64,000 bases of DNA, taken from contig CBDCLY010000028.1 of the NCBI GenBank assembly GCA_965218715.1, positions 1-64,000 on the forward strand. The letters are read 5' to 3'. Position numbers and translations under genes: made by a program. Origin of the DNA: CBDCLY01 sp965218715. Its GTDB lineage: Bacteria > Bacteroidota > Bacteroidia > Flavobacteriales_E > Vicingaceae. Below, in pieces: positions 45,057 through 54,050 of this stretch; positions within the stretch are counted from its first letter, which is position 1; every line of letters starts with the position of its first letter. The notes under the pieces are model-generated. The model searched no databases and had not been told where the DNA came from. It saw only the letters and a list, made by a program, of their open reading frames with translations.

Positions 45057-47319
45057 TCAAAATAAGGAAGCGAAAAAGTGGTGGGAAAAATTATTTTATT
45101 TTTTCCCCATCCAACTGACAATAGTTCATGTCAAAAAGAACCAACAATTGATCCTATTCTGGGTCCTTTTGTTCCTTACCGTCACTCAACAATTTGGAAC
45201 TAATTTTGGCTTACACCTCATTTTCCTCGAACCAGAATACCTAGGTGAAATAAGCTTTTGGAGCTATTTTATTCTTGGCTTTTGTTTGGGAGGATTTGTT
45301 ATGGCTTTTAACATTGCCAGTTACATCATGAATGGTTTTCGCTTTCCATTCTTGGCCACTCTTTCTAAACCCTTTTTAAAATATTGCATCAATAATGCCT
45401 TCTTTCCTTTTCTATTTCTATTGGTTTATTTTATAGAAACCTTTCGCTTTTTAACTCAATTTGAGGAATTAGAAAAGACGCAAATTTTGATTTACCTCAG
45501 CGGCTTTTTAATAGGTTACCTCATTTTTGTTTGCTTCGCTACTTTGTACTTTTTGGCAACCAATAAAGATTTCGAAAAGCTCTTTGGGAAAGAGATCAGT
45601 AAAATCATAACGGCAGGAAACTTAGAAGATGAGCCTGCTCGCCTCCTACTCCACAGAAAGAAAAAGCACTGGTACAAGCAAAGAGTAAATCAAAAATCAT
45701 GGCGAGTTGATAGTTACATCAGCGGAAAATTCAAACTCCGTTTTACGCGGGCTTTTGATCATTACAATTTCGAAATGCTATCTGCAGTATTCCGACAAAA
45801 CCATGTCAATGCTTCATTCTTCGAGATTGCCTTAATTGTTTCCATTATTGTTTTGGGCATATTTAGGGACAATGAACTCTTTATAATTCCTGCAGCTGCC
45901 TCAATTATTTTATTGGTCAGCATGGTGTTGATGGCCGTTTCTGCTATTCGTTCCTGGTTGAGAGGTTGGACTGCCATTGTATTGCTTTTTGTGGTTTTAG
46001 GATTGAATTTTTTAACCAAGTTCGACGATTACTATTTCGAAAATCGATTATATGGATTGGACCATAGCGAAAAAGTAGTTTACAATCCTTCCGCTTGGAA
46101 ACCTAGTCAGAAAGCCATTTATAAGGACCGCGCACAAACCATTAAGCGATTAGAAGCTTGGAAAAAGAAAAACATGGTCAATGCTAAGAATCTACCTGCA
46201 GCTGTTTTTCTTTGTTCTAGTGGAGGCGGTTCAAGATCGATGTTATGGTCATTTGTAGGTCATCAAGAATTGAATGCCCTAACAAAAGGGGAATTGATGG
46301 ACCATAGCATCTTAAGCACAGGTTCTTCAGGAGGTTTGATTGGAGCGGCTTATTATCGTGAGTTGGTGCTAAGAGCGCAGGAAAACGATGGCTTACAACT
46401 GAATGATCTTAGCTACCGAGATGATCTTGCAGCCGATTTATTGAACCCCATCTTTTTTACCATTGCAGTGAACGATATGGTCATTCGCAGTCAGCGTTTT
46501 GTAGTAGATGGACAAAGTCACTGGAAAGACAGGGGCTTTGCCTTTGAAAAAACCTTAAATGATAATTGCAGAGGATTGTTGGATAAAAGACTAGGAGATT
46601 ATACCTCCTCTGAGGATGAAGCAAAAATCCCGATGATGGTCTTTTCTCCTTCTGTGGTGAATGAAGGAAGACGGATGCTGATTGGGTCACAAGGTTTGAG
46701 TTATTTATGTAGGCCAAGAATTCAACAAAATAACCTACCAGAAAACATTGATTACATGCAGCTTTTTGGTGAAGAAAAAGCCAAGGCCACTAAGTTTTCT
46801 AGTTTACTAAGAGTAAGCGCTTCTGCCCCTTACATCATGCCAATTGTGAGTTTACCTACCAAGCCAAGCATGGAATTGTTTGATTCCGGCCTGAGGGATA
46901 ATTATGGAATAAAAACAACGGTCAATTTCATTCATGAGTTCAAAGAATGGCTCAATGAAAACACCAGCGAAATTGTCATTCTTCAATTTAGAGATGGGAT
47001 AAAACATTCTTCGAGTTCAAAGAAGCAAGAAAAACGTTCCATCATCAATGAGTTTTTATCTCCTGTGGGGTCTCTGTATGGCAATTTATTCCAAGCACAA
47101 GACTTTAATAATGATGAACTGCTTGACTTTGCCAAAGAGTGGTACCCGGGAAAATTGCACATCCTCAATTATCAATTGAATAAAAATGAAAACGAGAAAA
47201 TCTCATTGAGTTGGCATCTAACCGCTAATGAGAAGAAACGTATTTATGAAAGCGTATTTTTGAAGGAGAATAAACTCATTGAAAAACAATTAACACTTCT
47301 ACTGAATGAAACTCCCTAG
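45043..47319 (+). CDS. Polytopic membrane protein with C-terminal patatin-like phospholipase domain
   Basis: The 758-residue protein has about seven hydrophobic segments in its first 340 residues (LILFWVLLFLTVTQQF, FLFLLVYFIETF, IALIVSIIVLGIF, AIVLLFVVLGLNFL). A soluble domain follows with patatin features: the oxyanion loop CSSGGGSRSM near residue 390, the nucleophile elbow STGSSGGLIGAA, and the dyad Asp in LFDSGLRDNYG. The elbow reads GSSGG rather than the usual GxSxG with a following helix, but fits. It would be an acyl hydrolase acting at the inner membrane. Its ATG overlaps the end of ftcD by 14 bp, which suggests co-transcription although the functions differ. Confidence 0.78.
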   Translation: MGKDDQNKEAKKWWEKLFYFFPIQLTIVHVKKNQQLILFWVLLFLTVTQQFGTNFGLHLIFLEPEYLGEISFWSYFILGFCLGGFVMAFNIASYIMNGFRFPFLATLSKPFLKYCINNAFFPFLFLLVYFIETFRFLTQFEELEKTQILIYLSGFLIGYLIFVCFATLYFLATNKDFEKLFGKEISKIITAGNLEDEPARLLLHRKKKHWYKQRVNQKSWRVDSYISGKFKLRFTRAFDHYNFEMLSAVFRQNHVNASFFEIALIVSIIVLGIFRDNELFIIPAAASIILLVSMVLMAVSAIRSWLRGWTAIVLLFVVLGLNFLTKFDDYYFENRLYGLDHSEKVVYNPSAWKPSQKAIYKDRAQTIKRLEAWKKKNMVNAKNLPAAVFLCSSGGGSRSMLWSFVGHQELNALTKGELMDHSILSTGSSGGLIGAAYYRELVLRAQENDGLQLNDLSYRDDLAADLLNPIFFTIAVNDMVIRSQRFVVDGQSHWKDRGFAFEKTLNDNCRGLLDKRLGDYTSSEDEAKIPMMVFSPSVVNEGRRMLIGSQGLSYLCRPRIQQNNLPENIDYMQLFGEEKAKATKFSSLLRVSASAPYIMPIVSLPTKPSMELFDSGLRDNYGIKTTVNFIHEFKEWLNENTSEIVILQFRDGIKHSSSSKKQEKRSIINEFLSPVGSLYGNLFQAQDFNNDELLDFAKEWYPGKLHILNYQLNKNENEKISLSWHLTANEKKRIYESVFLKENKLIEKQLTLLLNETP

Positions 47320-47503
47320 CCTAATATCTATTGCTCTATTCTTCTTTTCTTGTCAGCAGCCTTGCCCTGAAACAAACAATGTAGATCTTGATGCCATGCA
47401 AGTTAAATTGGACGCAACAGAAGCACAATTGCTCAATGTGAGTGCTGAACTATCAAAATGCAAAGGACAGGTAGTGGATACCAGCAATGTGGTTGCAGAG
47501 TAG
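47306..47503 (+). CDS. Small coiled-coil lipoprotein
   Basis: The 65-residue protein has a lipoprotein signal (MKLPSLISIALFFFSC, lipobox FFSC) and a short heptad-like helix (LDAMQVKLDATEAQLLNVSA) with one further Cys. It overlaps the end of the patatin gene by 14 bp. Its size and helix recall Lpp-like spacers, but no relation is claimed. I do not recognise a family. Confidence 0.65.
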   Translation: MKLPSLISIALFFFSCQQPCPETNNVDLDAMQVKLDATEAQLLNVSAELSKCKGQVVDTSNVVAE

Positions 47504-47555
47504 ATCCTTTAACAGCTATTAGCATTTCCTTTTATTGTCTTTGCGTAGCATTGTA

Positions 47556-48617
47556 ATGATGAAACGCATAAGCAGCATCTTCATTTTAATTTTCCTTATC
47601 TCTTGCAATCAAAAACCTGATTTCGAAGGCATTTGGATAGGCGCCGCTCAAGAAATGGATGATGAAGTCTACGTTCCAATGCAGCAAGTTATGATTGCGA
47701 GGGCAGACGGACAGTTCAATGCCTATCCTTTTAATGCGCCCGATTCCAATTGGAAAAGCTGGTCCTTTGAGCATCAATTATTAAAAATTGACACTAGCAC
47801 TTACGTCAAAGAGCGATTTGATTTAAGCGAAGAGCAGTTCATTTACAAAATGGAATACAAATCCATTTTTCAGCGCTTAAACATTCCAAAACATCCAGTT
47901 GCAATCGATGAGGCTCAAATTATAAAAGGCAAAGTATGGGAGTCTGATTATGATCGAATTCGATTCAATTCTGATGGAACTTGCATCATCGAATCAAAAA
48001 AAGATAAAAGCATTGAACAAGCTTGTTATTCAATAGTATCCCAACATGGAACAACATTCATTATCAAAAAAGGAAATCAAATTGATTGCGAAAAACACCC
48101 ACGATTTTTAGAACATTTGATCCTTGTTGATGATTATTCTTTCCAAATAGGACGCTGGCAGGACAAAAAATACCAGAGCATTCGCTATCAATTAGGCAAA
48201 GAAAAAATCTCCATTTCTGAGAAAAATTTTCAAACCTGTAATCCCTACCTCTACCGAAACAATCCAAGGCATCGCTATTATTACAAAGGCACTTTTTACA
48301 ATGGAGGTTGGTACCGAGTAAAACAAGAATTGGAAAAGGCTTTACCTTCCAATTATCATTTTGAAAAAAGTGGACTGATGAAAGTAGAATTCATAGTGAA
48401 TTGTCAAGGAAAGGCTGGCAGGTACTCGATTTTGCAATTGGACGAGAATTACATAAAACAAGAATTCAATCCTGATTTAGTTCAACAGGTTTATGAATTC
48501 ACCAAATCTCTACAAGATTGGAAGCCAGGAAAGAACGAAAAAGAGGAAAGTATTGATACCTATCGATTCATAACGTATAAAATCCAAGATGGAAAAGTAT
48601 CTGAAATATTCCCTTAG
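47556..48617 (+). CDS. Lipoprotein with C-terminal TonB-like domain
   Basis: The start is one of two adjacent ATGs, at 47556 or 47559. Either gives a lipoprotein signal peptide (KRISSIFILIFLISC, Cys near residue 18). The middle is a beta-rich region repeating strands such as FEGIWIGAAQEMDDEVYV, which resembles a lipocalin-like barrel opening. The last 90 residues (GLMKVEFIVNCQGKAGRYSI, then LQDWKPGKNEKEE) look like the TonB C-terminal fold seen in Bacteroidota surface proteins. It overlaps the next gene by 29 bp. The function is unknown. Confidence 0.65.
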   Translation: MMKRISSIFILIFLISCNQKPDFEGIWIGAAQEMDDEVYVPMQQVMIARADGQFNAYPFNAPDSNWKSWSFEHQLLKIDTSTYVKERFDLSEEQFIYKMEYKSIFQRLNIPKHPVAIDEAQIIKGKVWESDYDRIRFNSDGTCIIESKKDKSIEQACYSIVSQHGTTFIIKKGNQIDCEKHPRFLEHLILVDDYSFQIGRWQDKKYQSIRYQLGKEKISISEKNFQTCNPYLYRNNPRHRYYYKGTFYNGGWYRVKQELEKALPSNYHFEKSGLMKVEFIVNCQGKAGRYSILQLDENYIKQEFNPDLVQQVYEFTKSLQDWKPGKNEKEESIDTYRFITYKIQDGKVSEIFP

Positions 48618-49401
48618 TGGTCTCCTTCTTTTATTAATTGCCTCTTGCATGGATGGTGAACCAATAACAAAGATTATAGAAATTCAATCTTTGGAGATGA
48701 AGAAGGCAAGGTATTATCAAGGAGCAAAATACCGACAGCAATTGTTTGATCAATTGATTGCTTTGGATTCTAATAATGCCGAATATTTTCAAGGCAAATC
48801 GATGGCGCACACAAAAATTGGAGATTATCACATTGCATTCCCATTGATGGAGAGAGCCTATCAACTGAATCCTAAAGAGATGGGTTATTATTATGGTTGG
48901 CTGCTGTTGTATTATTATCGAGATTATGAAAGGGCTTTAAAAAGATTGAATGAATACGATGACTTCACTCCGAATCAGCCAGATTTTGCCTGGGGAGAAC
49001 ATGTGAACTACCTAAAGGGCTTATGCCACAGGAGAATACACAATCATGAATTGGCAATAGAAGAATTTGACCGAGTGATTGAACTGGAAGGGGAACATGT
49101 AGATGTTAATGCTTATGTCTATAGAGGTTTAAGTCATTATTCCTTAGGTGAATTAGAATTGGCCGAGATGGATTTTCTTAAAGCCATTGAGAATTATTCT
49201 GAAAACTGCATGGCTTATGCCTATTTGGGTCAGAATTATATAGCATTGGGGAAAAAAGAGAAAGCAAAAGCAGCCTTTGTGAAAGCAAAGGAATTAATAC
49301 AGAAAGGTTATCTGGCAAGCGAAGCCTATTACGAACCTTTTGATGGAGTTTCCATCTTTATGATTGATGATTTAATGGCAAAGGCAGATTTAGTCGAGTA
49401 G
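48589..49401 (+). CDS. TPR-repeat lipoprotein
   Basis: The 270-residue protein has a lipoprotein signal (LSGLLLLLIASC, Cys near residue 20) and four to five TPR motifs. Examples are AEYFQGKSMAHTKIGDYHIA, YLKGLCHRRIHNHELAIEEF, AYVYRGLSHYSLGELELAEM and AYAYLGQNYIALGKKEKAKA. Such proteins act as scaffolds at the periplasmic face of a membrane. It is the last gene of the run of lipoproteins after the patatin gene. Its 3' end overlaps the convergent response regulator by 12 bp. Confidence 0.8.
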   Translation: MEKYLKYSLSGLLLLLIASCMDGEPITKIIEIQSLEMKKARYYQGAKYRQQLFDQLIALDSNNAEYFQGKSMAHTKIGDYHIAFPLMERAYQLNPKEMGYYYGWLLLYYYRDYERALKRLNEYDDFTPNQPDFAWGEHVNYLKGLCHRRIHNHELAIEEFDRVIELEGEHVDVNAYVYRGLSHYSLGELELAEMDFLKAIENYSENCMAYAYLGQNYIALGKKEKAKAAFVKAKELIQKGYLASEAYYEPFDGVSIFMIDDLMAKADLVE

Positions 49402-50031
49402 ATTAGATTCTACCGCAAACCTTACCAAACCAGCAGAACTTCTTACTTGTAATTTAGCCAATAGGTTTTTTCTATGTGATTCTACGGTGTGGTGACTGAT
49501 GATCAGCTTTTCTGCAATTTCATTGGTGCTTAAATCTTGTGCAATTAGTTTTAAAACCTCCAACTCTCTCTTGCTTAAATCGTCGGGACCCATTTGTTGC
49601 TTTAGCTTTTGTTGCTTCTGCATGCCTTCCATGATGCGCTGAGTTACAGTCGCCGAATAATAATTTTCTCCATTGTAAATGGCATTAATGGCCTTGCCTA
49701 ATTCATCTTTTCCTGTGTTCTTTAACACATAACCATGTGCACCAGCCTTTAACATTTTTTCGATGTACCTTCCTTGGTCATGCATGCTCAAAACCAGCAC
49801 TTTCACCTCTGGGAAATTTTTATTGAGGTAAACCATGGACTCCAATCCATTCATCTTTGGCATGTTGATGTCTAAAAGGATTACGTCTGCTTTTACTTTA
49901 GTCAAAGCATCTATTAAGTCCAAGCCATCGTTTGCCGACCCAGCCACTTCCATTCCGTCCAAGGTTTTTATTATGGCACTTAAACCTTCAATGAACATCT
50001 GATGATCGTCGACTAAAAAAACCTGTATCAT
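49390..50031 (-). CDS. LuxR/NarL-family response regulator
   Basis: I chose the ATG at 50031 (MIQVFLVDDHQMFIEGL), the standard receiver start; the longer frame begins inside the kinase gene. The 213-residue protein has a receiver domain with acidic pair DD, phospho-acceptor Asp in DVILLDINMPKMNG, the switch Ser in LVLSMHD and Lys in YVLKNTG. A C-terminal LuxR helix-turn-helix follows (LSKRELEVLKLIAQDLSTNE, then HHTVESHRKNLLAKL). It begins 4 bp after the kinase stop and is its obvious partner. The conserved elements upstream of the two A genes are candidate binding sites. Confidence 0.93.
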   Translation of the reverse strand: MIQVFLVDDHQMFIEGLSAIIKTLDGMEVAGSANDGLDLIDALTKVKADVILLDINMPKMNGLESMVYLNKNFPEVKVLVLSMHDQGRYIEKMLKAGAHGYVLKNTGKDELGKAINAIYNGENYYSATVTQRIMEGMQKQQKLKQQMGPDDLSKRELEVLKLIAQDLSTNEIAEKLIISHHTVESHRKNLLAKLQVRSSAGLVRFAVESNLLD

Positions 50032-50035
50032 GCTT

Positions 50036-51952
50036 CTAAGATAATGGAATTTCGATGAGAATATTGGTACCAGAACCAATTTTACTGTCTATGATCAAAT
50101 TGGCTTTTATTTTATCTGCTCTGGTCTGAAGACTTCCTAATCCCATGCCACCTTTTAGGTTCACTTTAGATTTATCAAAACCGATACCGTCATCGCTTAA
50201 ATTGATGTTAATTTCATCTGACAAACGATTGATTTGCAGGCTTAAATTTTCTGCTTGTGAATGTTTTAAGCTGTTGTTAATTCCTTCTTGTATCATGCGA
50301 TAAATCTCCACTTCAGTTTGCAAAGGCAATCCTTTAAAATCTCCATAAGGAATGAATTCACAGGAAATTTTCCCACTCGATTGTATGCTACTGCAAAGGT
50401 TGTCTAAGGCAGCAATTAACCCGAAATTGGCCACCATTCCAGAACCTAGGTTATGCGAAATCCTTCTCACCTCAACACAGGCATCATCAATTAAATTTCC
50501 CGCCCTATCTGCTTGTTTCTTGCTTTCTTCTTGAGCCAAATCTATCTTCTCTTCCAAGGAAGAAAACAACAATTTGATGGTAGAAAGCATGCTCCCCAAT
50601 CGATCGTGTAAATCTGTAGCTATGCGCAATCGCTCCTCTTCTTGTCCGGCCAACATCGCATCATAAGTTTTGATCTCTTGTTCATCTAGAAGACTTTCAA
50701 TTTTCTGCTCGGCAATTTCTTTGTTCTTTTTCGCTAGTTTGTTTTTCTGACGCCAATAAATACTACTGGCTAAAATGATTAAGAGCAACAAAAGACTTCC
50801 CACAAGAAGTACGTTACGCTGCGCCGATTTGGTTTTGTTTTGAGCATCTAAAAGGACAATTTTTTGCTCTTTCTTTTCCGTCTCGTACTTCGTTTGCATG
50901 TCGGAAATACTTTTGACTTTTTCTATGCTTAATACAGAATCTTGCAATCGATTGGATTGCACTTGATTCTCATAGGCCAAGAGGTAATCTCCATTCATTA
51001 CATATGCATCAGCAAGAAATTCATGACTCTTTGCCAACAACATTATATCTCCGATAACGTGCGACATGAACTTTGACTTATTCAAGAAAAAGATGGCACT
51101 ATCTGGCATTCTTCTGTTGTTGTACATCGACCCAAGGTTGAAATAAGAATTGGCTTGTTCAGCATTCATCCCTAAATCTTTAAACAGTTGAATGGCATTG
51201 TTAAAAAGCAAGGTAGCCATTTGATAATGCTCTAAATGACTGTGTGCCAAAGCAAGGTTATTGTAGTTCAGAGCCAAGGCAACTTGATCTTGCTCCTTCA
51301 AATAGTACTCCTGGGCGTCTAAATAAAATCCAATTGCTTCTTCAAACCTTCTTGCTGCAAAAGCAGCCCTTCCTCTATTGCTATTGGCAGTTGCTTGTCC
51401 AGCTTGATAGTCTATTCTTTTAGCCAATTCCCCCGCCTCAACATACAATTCAAGTGCTTCTTCTGCTTCTTTATAACTTGCATTTAGATTGCCCAATTCC
51501 AATAATACGTCCACAAGATCGCTAGAATCTCCAGCAGCATCAATCATGCGTTTGGCATCATACAAGACGGCAAAGGCAGAATCTACATTGCCTGTTTCCT
51601 CAAAGGCGTAGGCCAAGATGTAACAAACACCAATTGCCCCACTAAGATCCCCTTCTTGAATTCGAATTGCTCTTGCTTCCTGGGCAAAATGAATGGCAGA
51701 ATCATTTTTTCCTTGCAGGTTATTAATCGAAGCCAAGCGAACCAAGGCATATGCCTTGCCGAGCTTGTAATCAAATTGATTGGCTTCTGTTAATGCCTCT
51801 TCTGCTAAAGAGTAAGCAGAATCATTATCAATTCCTTCCAGTTCATAGGCGGCATACACTTTATCCATAAAGGCATTGCTGTCTAAATCTTGGGCAACAA
51901 GGCGAATTGAAAGGAAGAGAAAGGAAAGAAGGAAAAGGTTCAGTTGTTTCAT
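50036..51952 (-). CDS. TPR-sensor histidine kinase (HisKA_3/DesK type)
   Basis: The 638-residue protein has a signal peptide (MKQLNLFLLSFLFLSIRLVAQ), a periplasmic array of TPR-like repeats (about 25-340), one membrane helix near residue 385 (LLVGSLLLLLIILASSIYW) and a coiled coil. The kinase has the phospho-acceptor His in ATDLHDRLGSMLSTIKLL and an ATPase domain with N box EGINNSLKHS and G boxes DDGIGFD and GGMGLGSLQ. The TPR region could sense a protein or peptide ligand outside the cytoplasm. The start lies 4 bp after the B2 stop, so kinase and B2 are in one operon. Confidence 0.93.
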   Translation of the reverse strand: MKQLNLFLLSFLFLSIRLVAQDLDSNAFMDKVYAAYELEGIDNDSAYSLAEEALTEANQFDYKLGKAYALVRLASINNLQGKNDSAIHFAQEARAIRIQEGDLSGAIGVCYILAYAFEETGNVDSAFAVLYDAKRMIDAAGDSSDLVDVLLELGNLNASYKEAEEALELYVEAGELAKRIDYQAGQATANSNRGRAAFAARRFEEAIGFYLDAQEYYLKEQDQVALALNYNNLALAHSHLEHYQMATLLFNNAIQLFKDLGMNAEQANSYFNLGSMYNNRRMPDSAIFFLNKSKFMSHVIGDIMLLAKSHEFLADAYVMNGDYLLAYENQVQSNRLQDSVLSIEKVKSISDMQTKYETEKKEQKIVLLDAQNKTKSAQRNVLLVGSLLLLLIILASSIYWRQKNKLAKKNKEIAEQKIESLLDEQEIKTYDAMLAGQEEERLRIATDLHDRLGSMLSTIKLLFSSLEEKIDLAQEESKKQADRAGNLIDDACVEVRRISHNLGSGMVANFGLIAALDNLCSSIQSSGKISCEFIPYGDFKGLPLQTEVEIYRMIQEGINNSLKHSQAENLSLQINRLSDEININLSDDGIGFDKSKVNLKGGMGLGSLQTRADKIKANLIIDSKIGSGTNILIEIPLS

Positions 51953-51956
51953 TTAA

Positions 51957-52676
51957 TTATACTTGGGTTGGTTCTGGATCTACATATTCTACTGCCGCAG
52001 ACATGCCATTATCCATTACGATCTTATCAAATTGATCAGCGGTGCTAGCCATAAAATTGGAGGCGGCTACAAATGGACCCATATTTCCTCCTTCTAGCGG
52101 ATCAAAAGCAATGGCTATGTTGGTCTCTTCACCAGTTTCTGCAATGGAAACTAGTAAAACTCTTGAATTCTCACCTGAGGTAATGGCCATCCCAATTACA
52201 AAGAAGTCGTTTTCATTAGTCGCGCTTACCACCACCAATGGTTTGATTTCTTCATAAGCATCTCCACTTCCATCGGAACCTTCAGCGGCTGAGGAGGGAG
52301 AATTTAGTTCTACCAATACCTTCTTTTTTTGATTGGCAGTTGAACCTGTTTTGGTTATTGGCTCTTCCCCTTCTGCTATAGCACCACTAATGCTAAAAGT
52401 ATCTAAGCCTTCAAATCCTTCTGATGAAGAAAGCACAACATAAACCGGTGTCATGTAAGATTTTAAAGGAGCCGATTCATCTGGGTATCCGTTGGTATAG
52501 GAAAATTCAAAATTCAATGTTTTGCTTGCAGCGTCATAGATGCCGTATTCGATGACAAGGCCTTCGTGCTCTGGAAGGTCAATAATAGAGTAATAGTGAT
52601 AAACCAAAGGCTCAGATTGGGGTCTTATGCGCAAGATTCCTACTTGATCTGATGTTCTGTTCTGTGTTGTTGACAT
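51957..52676 (-). CDS. B2: unrecognised protein, paralogue of the 53243-53998 product
   Basis: The 239-residue protein has no signal peptide, membrane helix or cysteine cluster. It shares a long block with B1: HYYxxxDLPxxExLVIEYGxY, DAAxKTLxFxFxY, LKSYxTPV, SISGxI and the almost identical KTGSTANQKKKVL, followed by a variable Ser/Gly/Glu linker and a diverged C-terminal half (VVVSATNENDFFVIGMAIT). I do not recognise the family. Operon position directly before the kinase gene (4 bp) suggests it belongs to the same pathway, as effector or signal. The duplication with A2 is described under the findings. Confidence 0.75.
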   Translation of the reverse strand: MSTTQNRTSDQVGILRIRPQSEPLVYHYYSIIDLPEHEGLVIEYGIYDAASKTLNFEFSYTNGYPDESAPLKSYMTPVYVVLSSSEGFEGLDTFSISGAIAEGEEPITKTGSTANQKKKVLVELNSPSSAAEGSDGSGDAYEEIKPLVVVSATNENDFFVIGMAITSGENSRVLLVSIAETGEETNIAIAFDPLEGGNMGPFVAASNFMASTADQFDKIVMDNGMSAAVEYVDPEPTQV

Positions 52677-52731
52677 GATGGTAGTATTTATAGTTTAATT
52701 GTAGATTCATTCCAAACCTACAACAATATTA

Positions 52732-53121
52732 TTATTTGGTCGAATGTTGCGCTAAGTCTCTGCTAGTAGGCTCTTGATAAACTTTTACAATTTCTTCACC
52801 TCCCATAAGCACCAATCGTAGTCGATAAGATCCTATTCCTGTTTCATTTTCAACATCTTCGAATGCATAAGTGGCAAAAGAGTAGCTTGAACTTTTAGCC
52901 TTTTGAATGTTGATGATTTCAAAGTTTTGTCCATCAAATGAACGTTCTAAGATGAACGATGAAGTATTTACTTCTTGATTGATTTCCCATTGGATTATGC
53001 TTATTCCATCTTCCAAAGACAATTCTAAAGTAAATTCATTGGCTTTCAGCGGTCTGTTTTGAGCAGTTAAACTTGTTAAAGAAAAGATGATTAAGCTAAG
53101 TGTTGCAATTGTATTTTTCAT
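52732..53121 (-). CDS. A2: small exported beta-domain protein, paralogue of the 54051-54440 product
   Basis: I chose the ATG at 53121 (MKNTIATLSLIIFSLTSLTA); the longer frame extends across the promoter. The 129-residue protein has that signal peptide and one fibronectin-like domain (EDGISIIQWEINQEVNTSSF, ILERSFDGQNFEIINIQKA, SYRLRLVLMGGEEIVK). Similar domains precede T9SS sorting signals in large surface proteins, but here the domain stands alone with no sorting domain. It should be periplasmic or released. It is followed by B2 after 55 bp, as A1 is by B1. Confidence 0.78.
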   Translation of the reverse strand: MKNTIATLSLIIFSLTSLTAQNRPLKANEFTLELSLEDGISIIQWEINQEVNTSSFILERSFDGQNFEIINIQKAKSSSYSFATYAFEDVENETGIGSYRLRLVLMGGEEIVKVYQEPTSRDLAQHSTK

Positions 53122-53145
53122 GGTATTTATTTTTTGATTACACCA

Positions 53146-53153
53146 CAAAGATG
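53146..53153 (-). promoter_or_regulatory. -7-like element CATCTTTG of A2
   Basis: On the minus strand the octamer CATCTTTG (one base off TAnnTTTG) lies 24 bp before the A2 start. The identical octamer sits at the same place before A1, and both lie 27 bp from the conserved 40-bp element. Confidence 0.5.
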
Positions 53154-53180
53154 AGCCAGCGACAAGGACCACACAGCACT

Positions 53181-53220
53181 AAAAACAGTGAAACTGCCAA
53201 TCACTGATTTCAGTGAGTGG
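53181..53220 (-). promoter_or_regulatory. Conserved 40-bp upstream element of A2, overlapping a long hairpin
   Basis: On the plus strand it reads AAAAACAGTGAAAC, then N5, ATCACT, N2, TTTCAG, TGAGTGG. The A1 copy at 54504 has the same pattern and spacing. It overlaps an inverted repeat (53191-53207 with 53210-53226; 16 of 17 pairs) just after the B1 stop that runs into GTTTTT on the minus strand, so it may also terminate B1. It is a candidate operator for the LuxR-type regulator. Confidence 0.6.
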
Positions 53221-53242
53221 CAGTTTAATGTTTGCTTTTTTA

Positions 53243-53998
53243 CTACACCTTAATGACTGCAGATTCTTGATAATTTGGGTCATAGGTATTGTTGGCTTCA
53301 AAGTAAAAGGATCCATATTGCATCACAGTGCTAGGAATGGCATTGGTAGCCACAACGCTTCCTTCATGCTCCTGCCCTTCTGGCAATTGCGTGTAAGAAA
53401 GTTGAACGTGTTCTCCTCCACCAATGTTTGTTTCTGGCGCCATGTTCAAGAGTTTAGAATTGCTTCCTTGTGTGCGCACCGCTGCAATGACAAAATAATT
53501 GGTCGGAAAAGTTTCACTCTGAATTACTTGTAAACGCACATAATTTTCATTGAACGGTGGATTTCCATCCCCTTCAGTATTGTCTCCGCTTGGGGCATCC
53601 TGGGATTCTGGTTCTTCAAACAAGACTTTCTTTTTCTGATTTGCGGTAGATCCAGTTTTCGTAGTTGGTTCATTGCTAGAATCAATGATTCCACTGATGG
53701 AAACCGTGTTTAATCCTTGAAAAGATTCTGCTTCGCTGTTGATCATAAAAACAGGAGTAATATAGGATTTCAAGCCTGTTCCATCTGGGGGAACACCATC
53801 TGGATAGGTGAATTGAAAACTGAGTGTTTTCGTTGCTGCATCGTATTCACCATATTCAATGACAAGGTTTTCAGAACTTGGTAGGTCTACCACACAATAA
53901 TAGTGATGCATGGCCTCAAATCCTTTGGCTGATAATCGAAGTATTCCAACAGCGCTTGTTGTTCTTACCGTTGGGGTGCTTTCCTCTAATGTTGACAT
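53243..53998 (-). CDS. B1: unrecognised protein, paralogue of the 51957-52676 product
   Basis: I chose the ATG at 53998 (MSTLEESTPTVRTTSAVGIL); an ATG 12 codons upstream overlaps the A1-B1 spacer. The 251-residue protein lacks a signal peptide and membrane helices. The first 125 residues align with B2 (AVGILRLSAKGFEAMHHYYC, SSENLVIEYGEYDAATKTLS, LKSYITPVFMI, KTGSTANQKKKVLFEE). The C-terminal half (YFVIAAVRTQGSNSK, TYDPNYQESAVIKV) is diverged. The KTGSTANQKKKVL motif sits at the junction before a Gly/Asp/Pro-rich linker and could be a recognition or cleavage point. No function is known to me. Confidence 0.75.
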   Translation of the reverse strand: MSTLEESTPTVRTTSAVGILRLSAKGFEAMHHYYCVVDLPSSENLVIEYGEYDAATKTLSFQFTYPDGVPPDGTGLKSYITPVFMINSEAESFQGLNTVSISGIIDSSNEPTTKTGSTANQKKKVLFEEPESQDAPSGDNTEGDGNPPFNENYVRLQVIQSETFPTNYFVIAAVRTQGSNSKLLNMAPETNIGGGEHVQLSYTQLPEGQEHEGSVVATNAIPSTVMQYGSFYFEANNTYDPNYQESAVIKV

Positions 53999-54050
53999 AA
54001 TTGTAGTTTTAAATTTAATTGCAGGCAATTTCAAACCTACAACATTTTGA

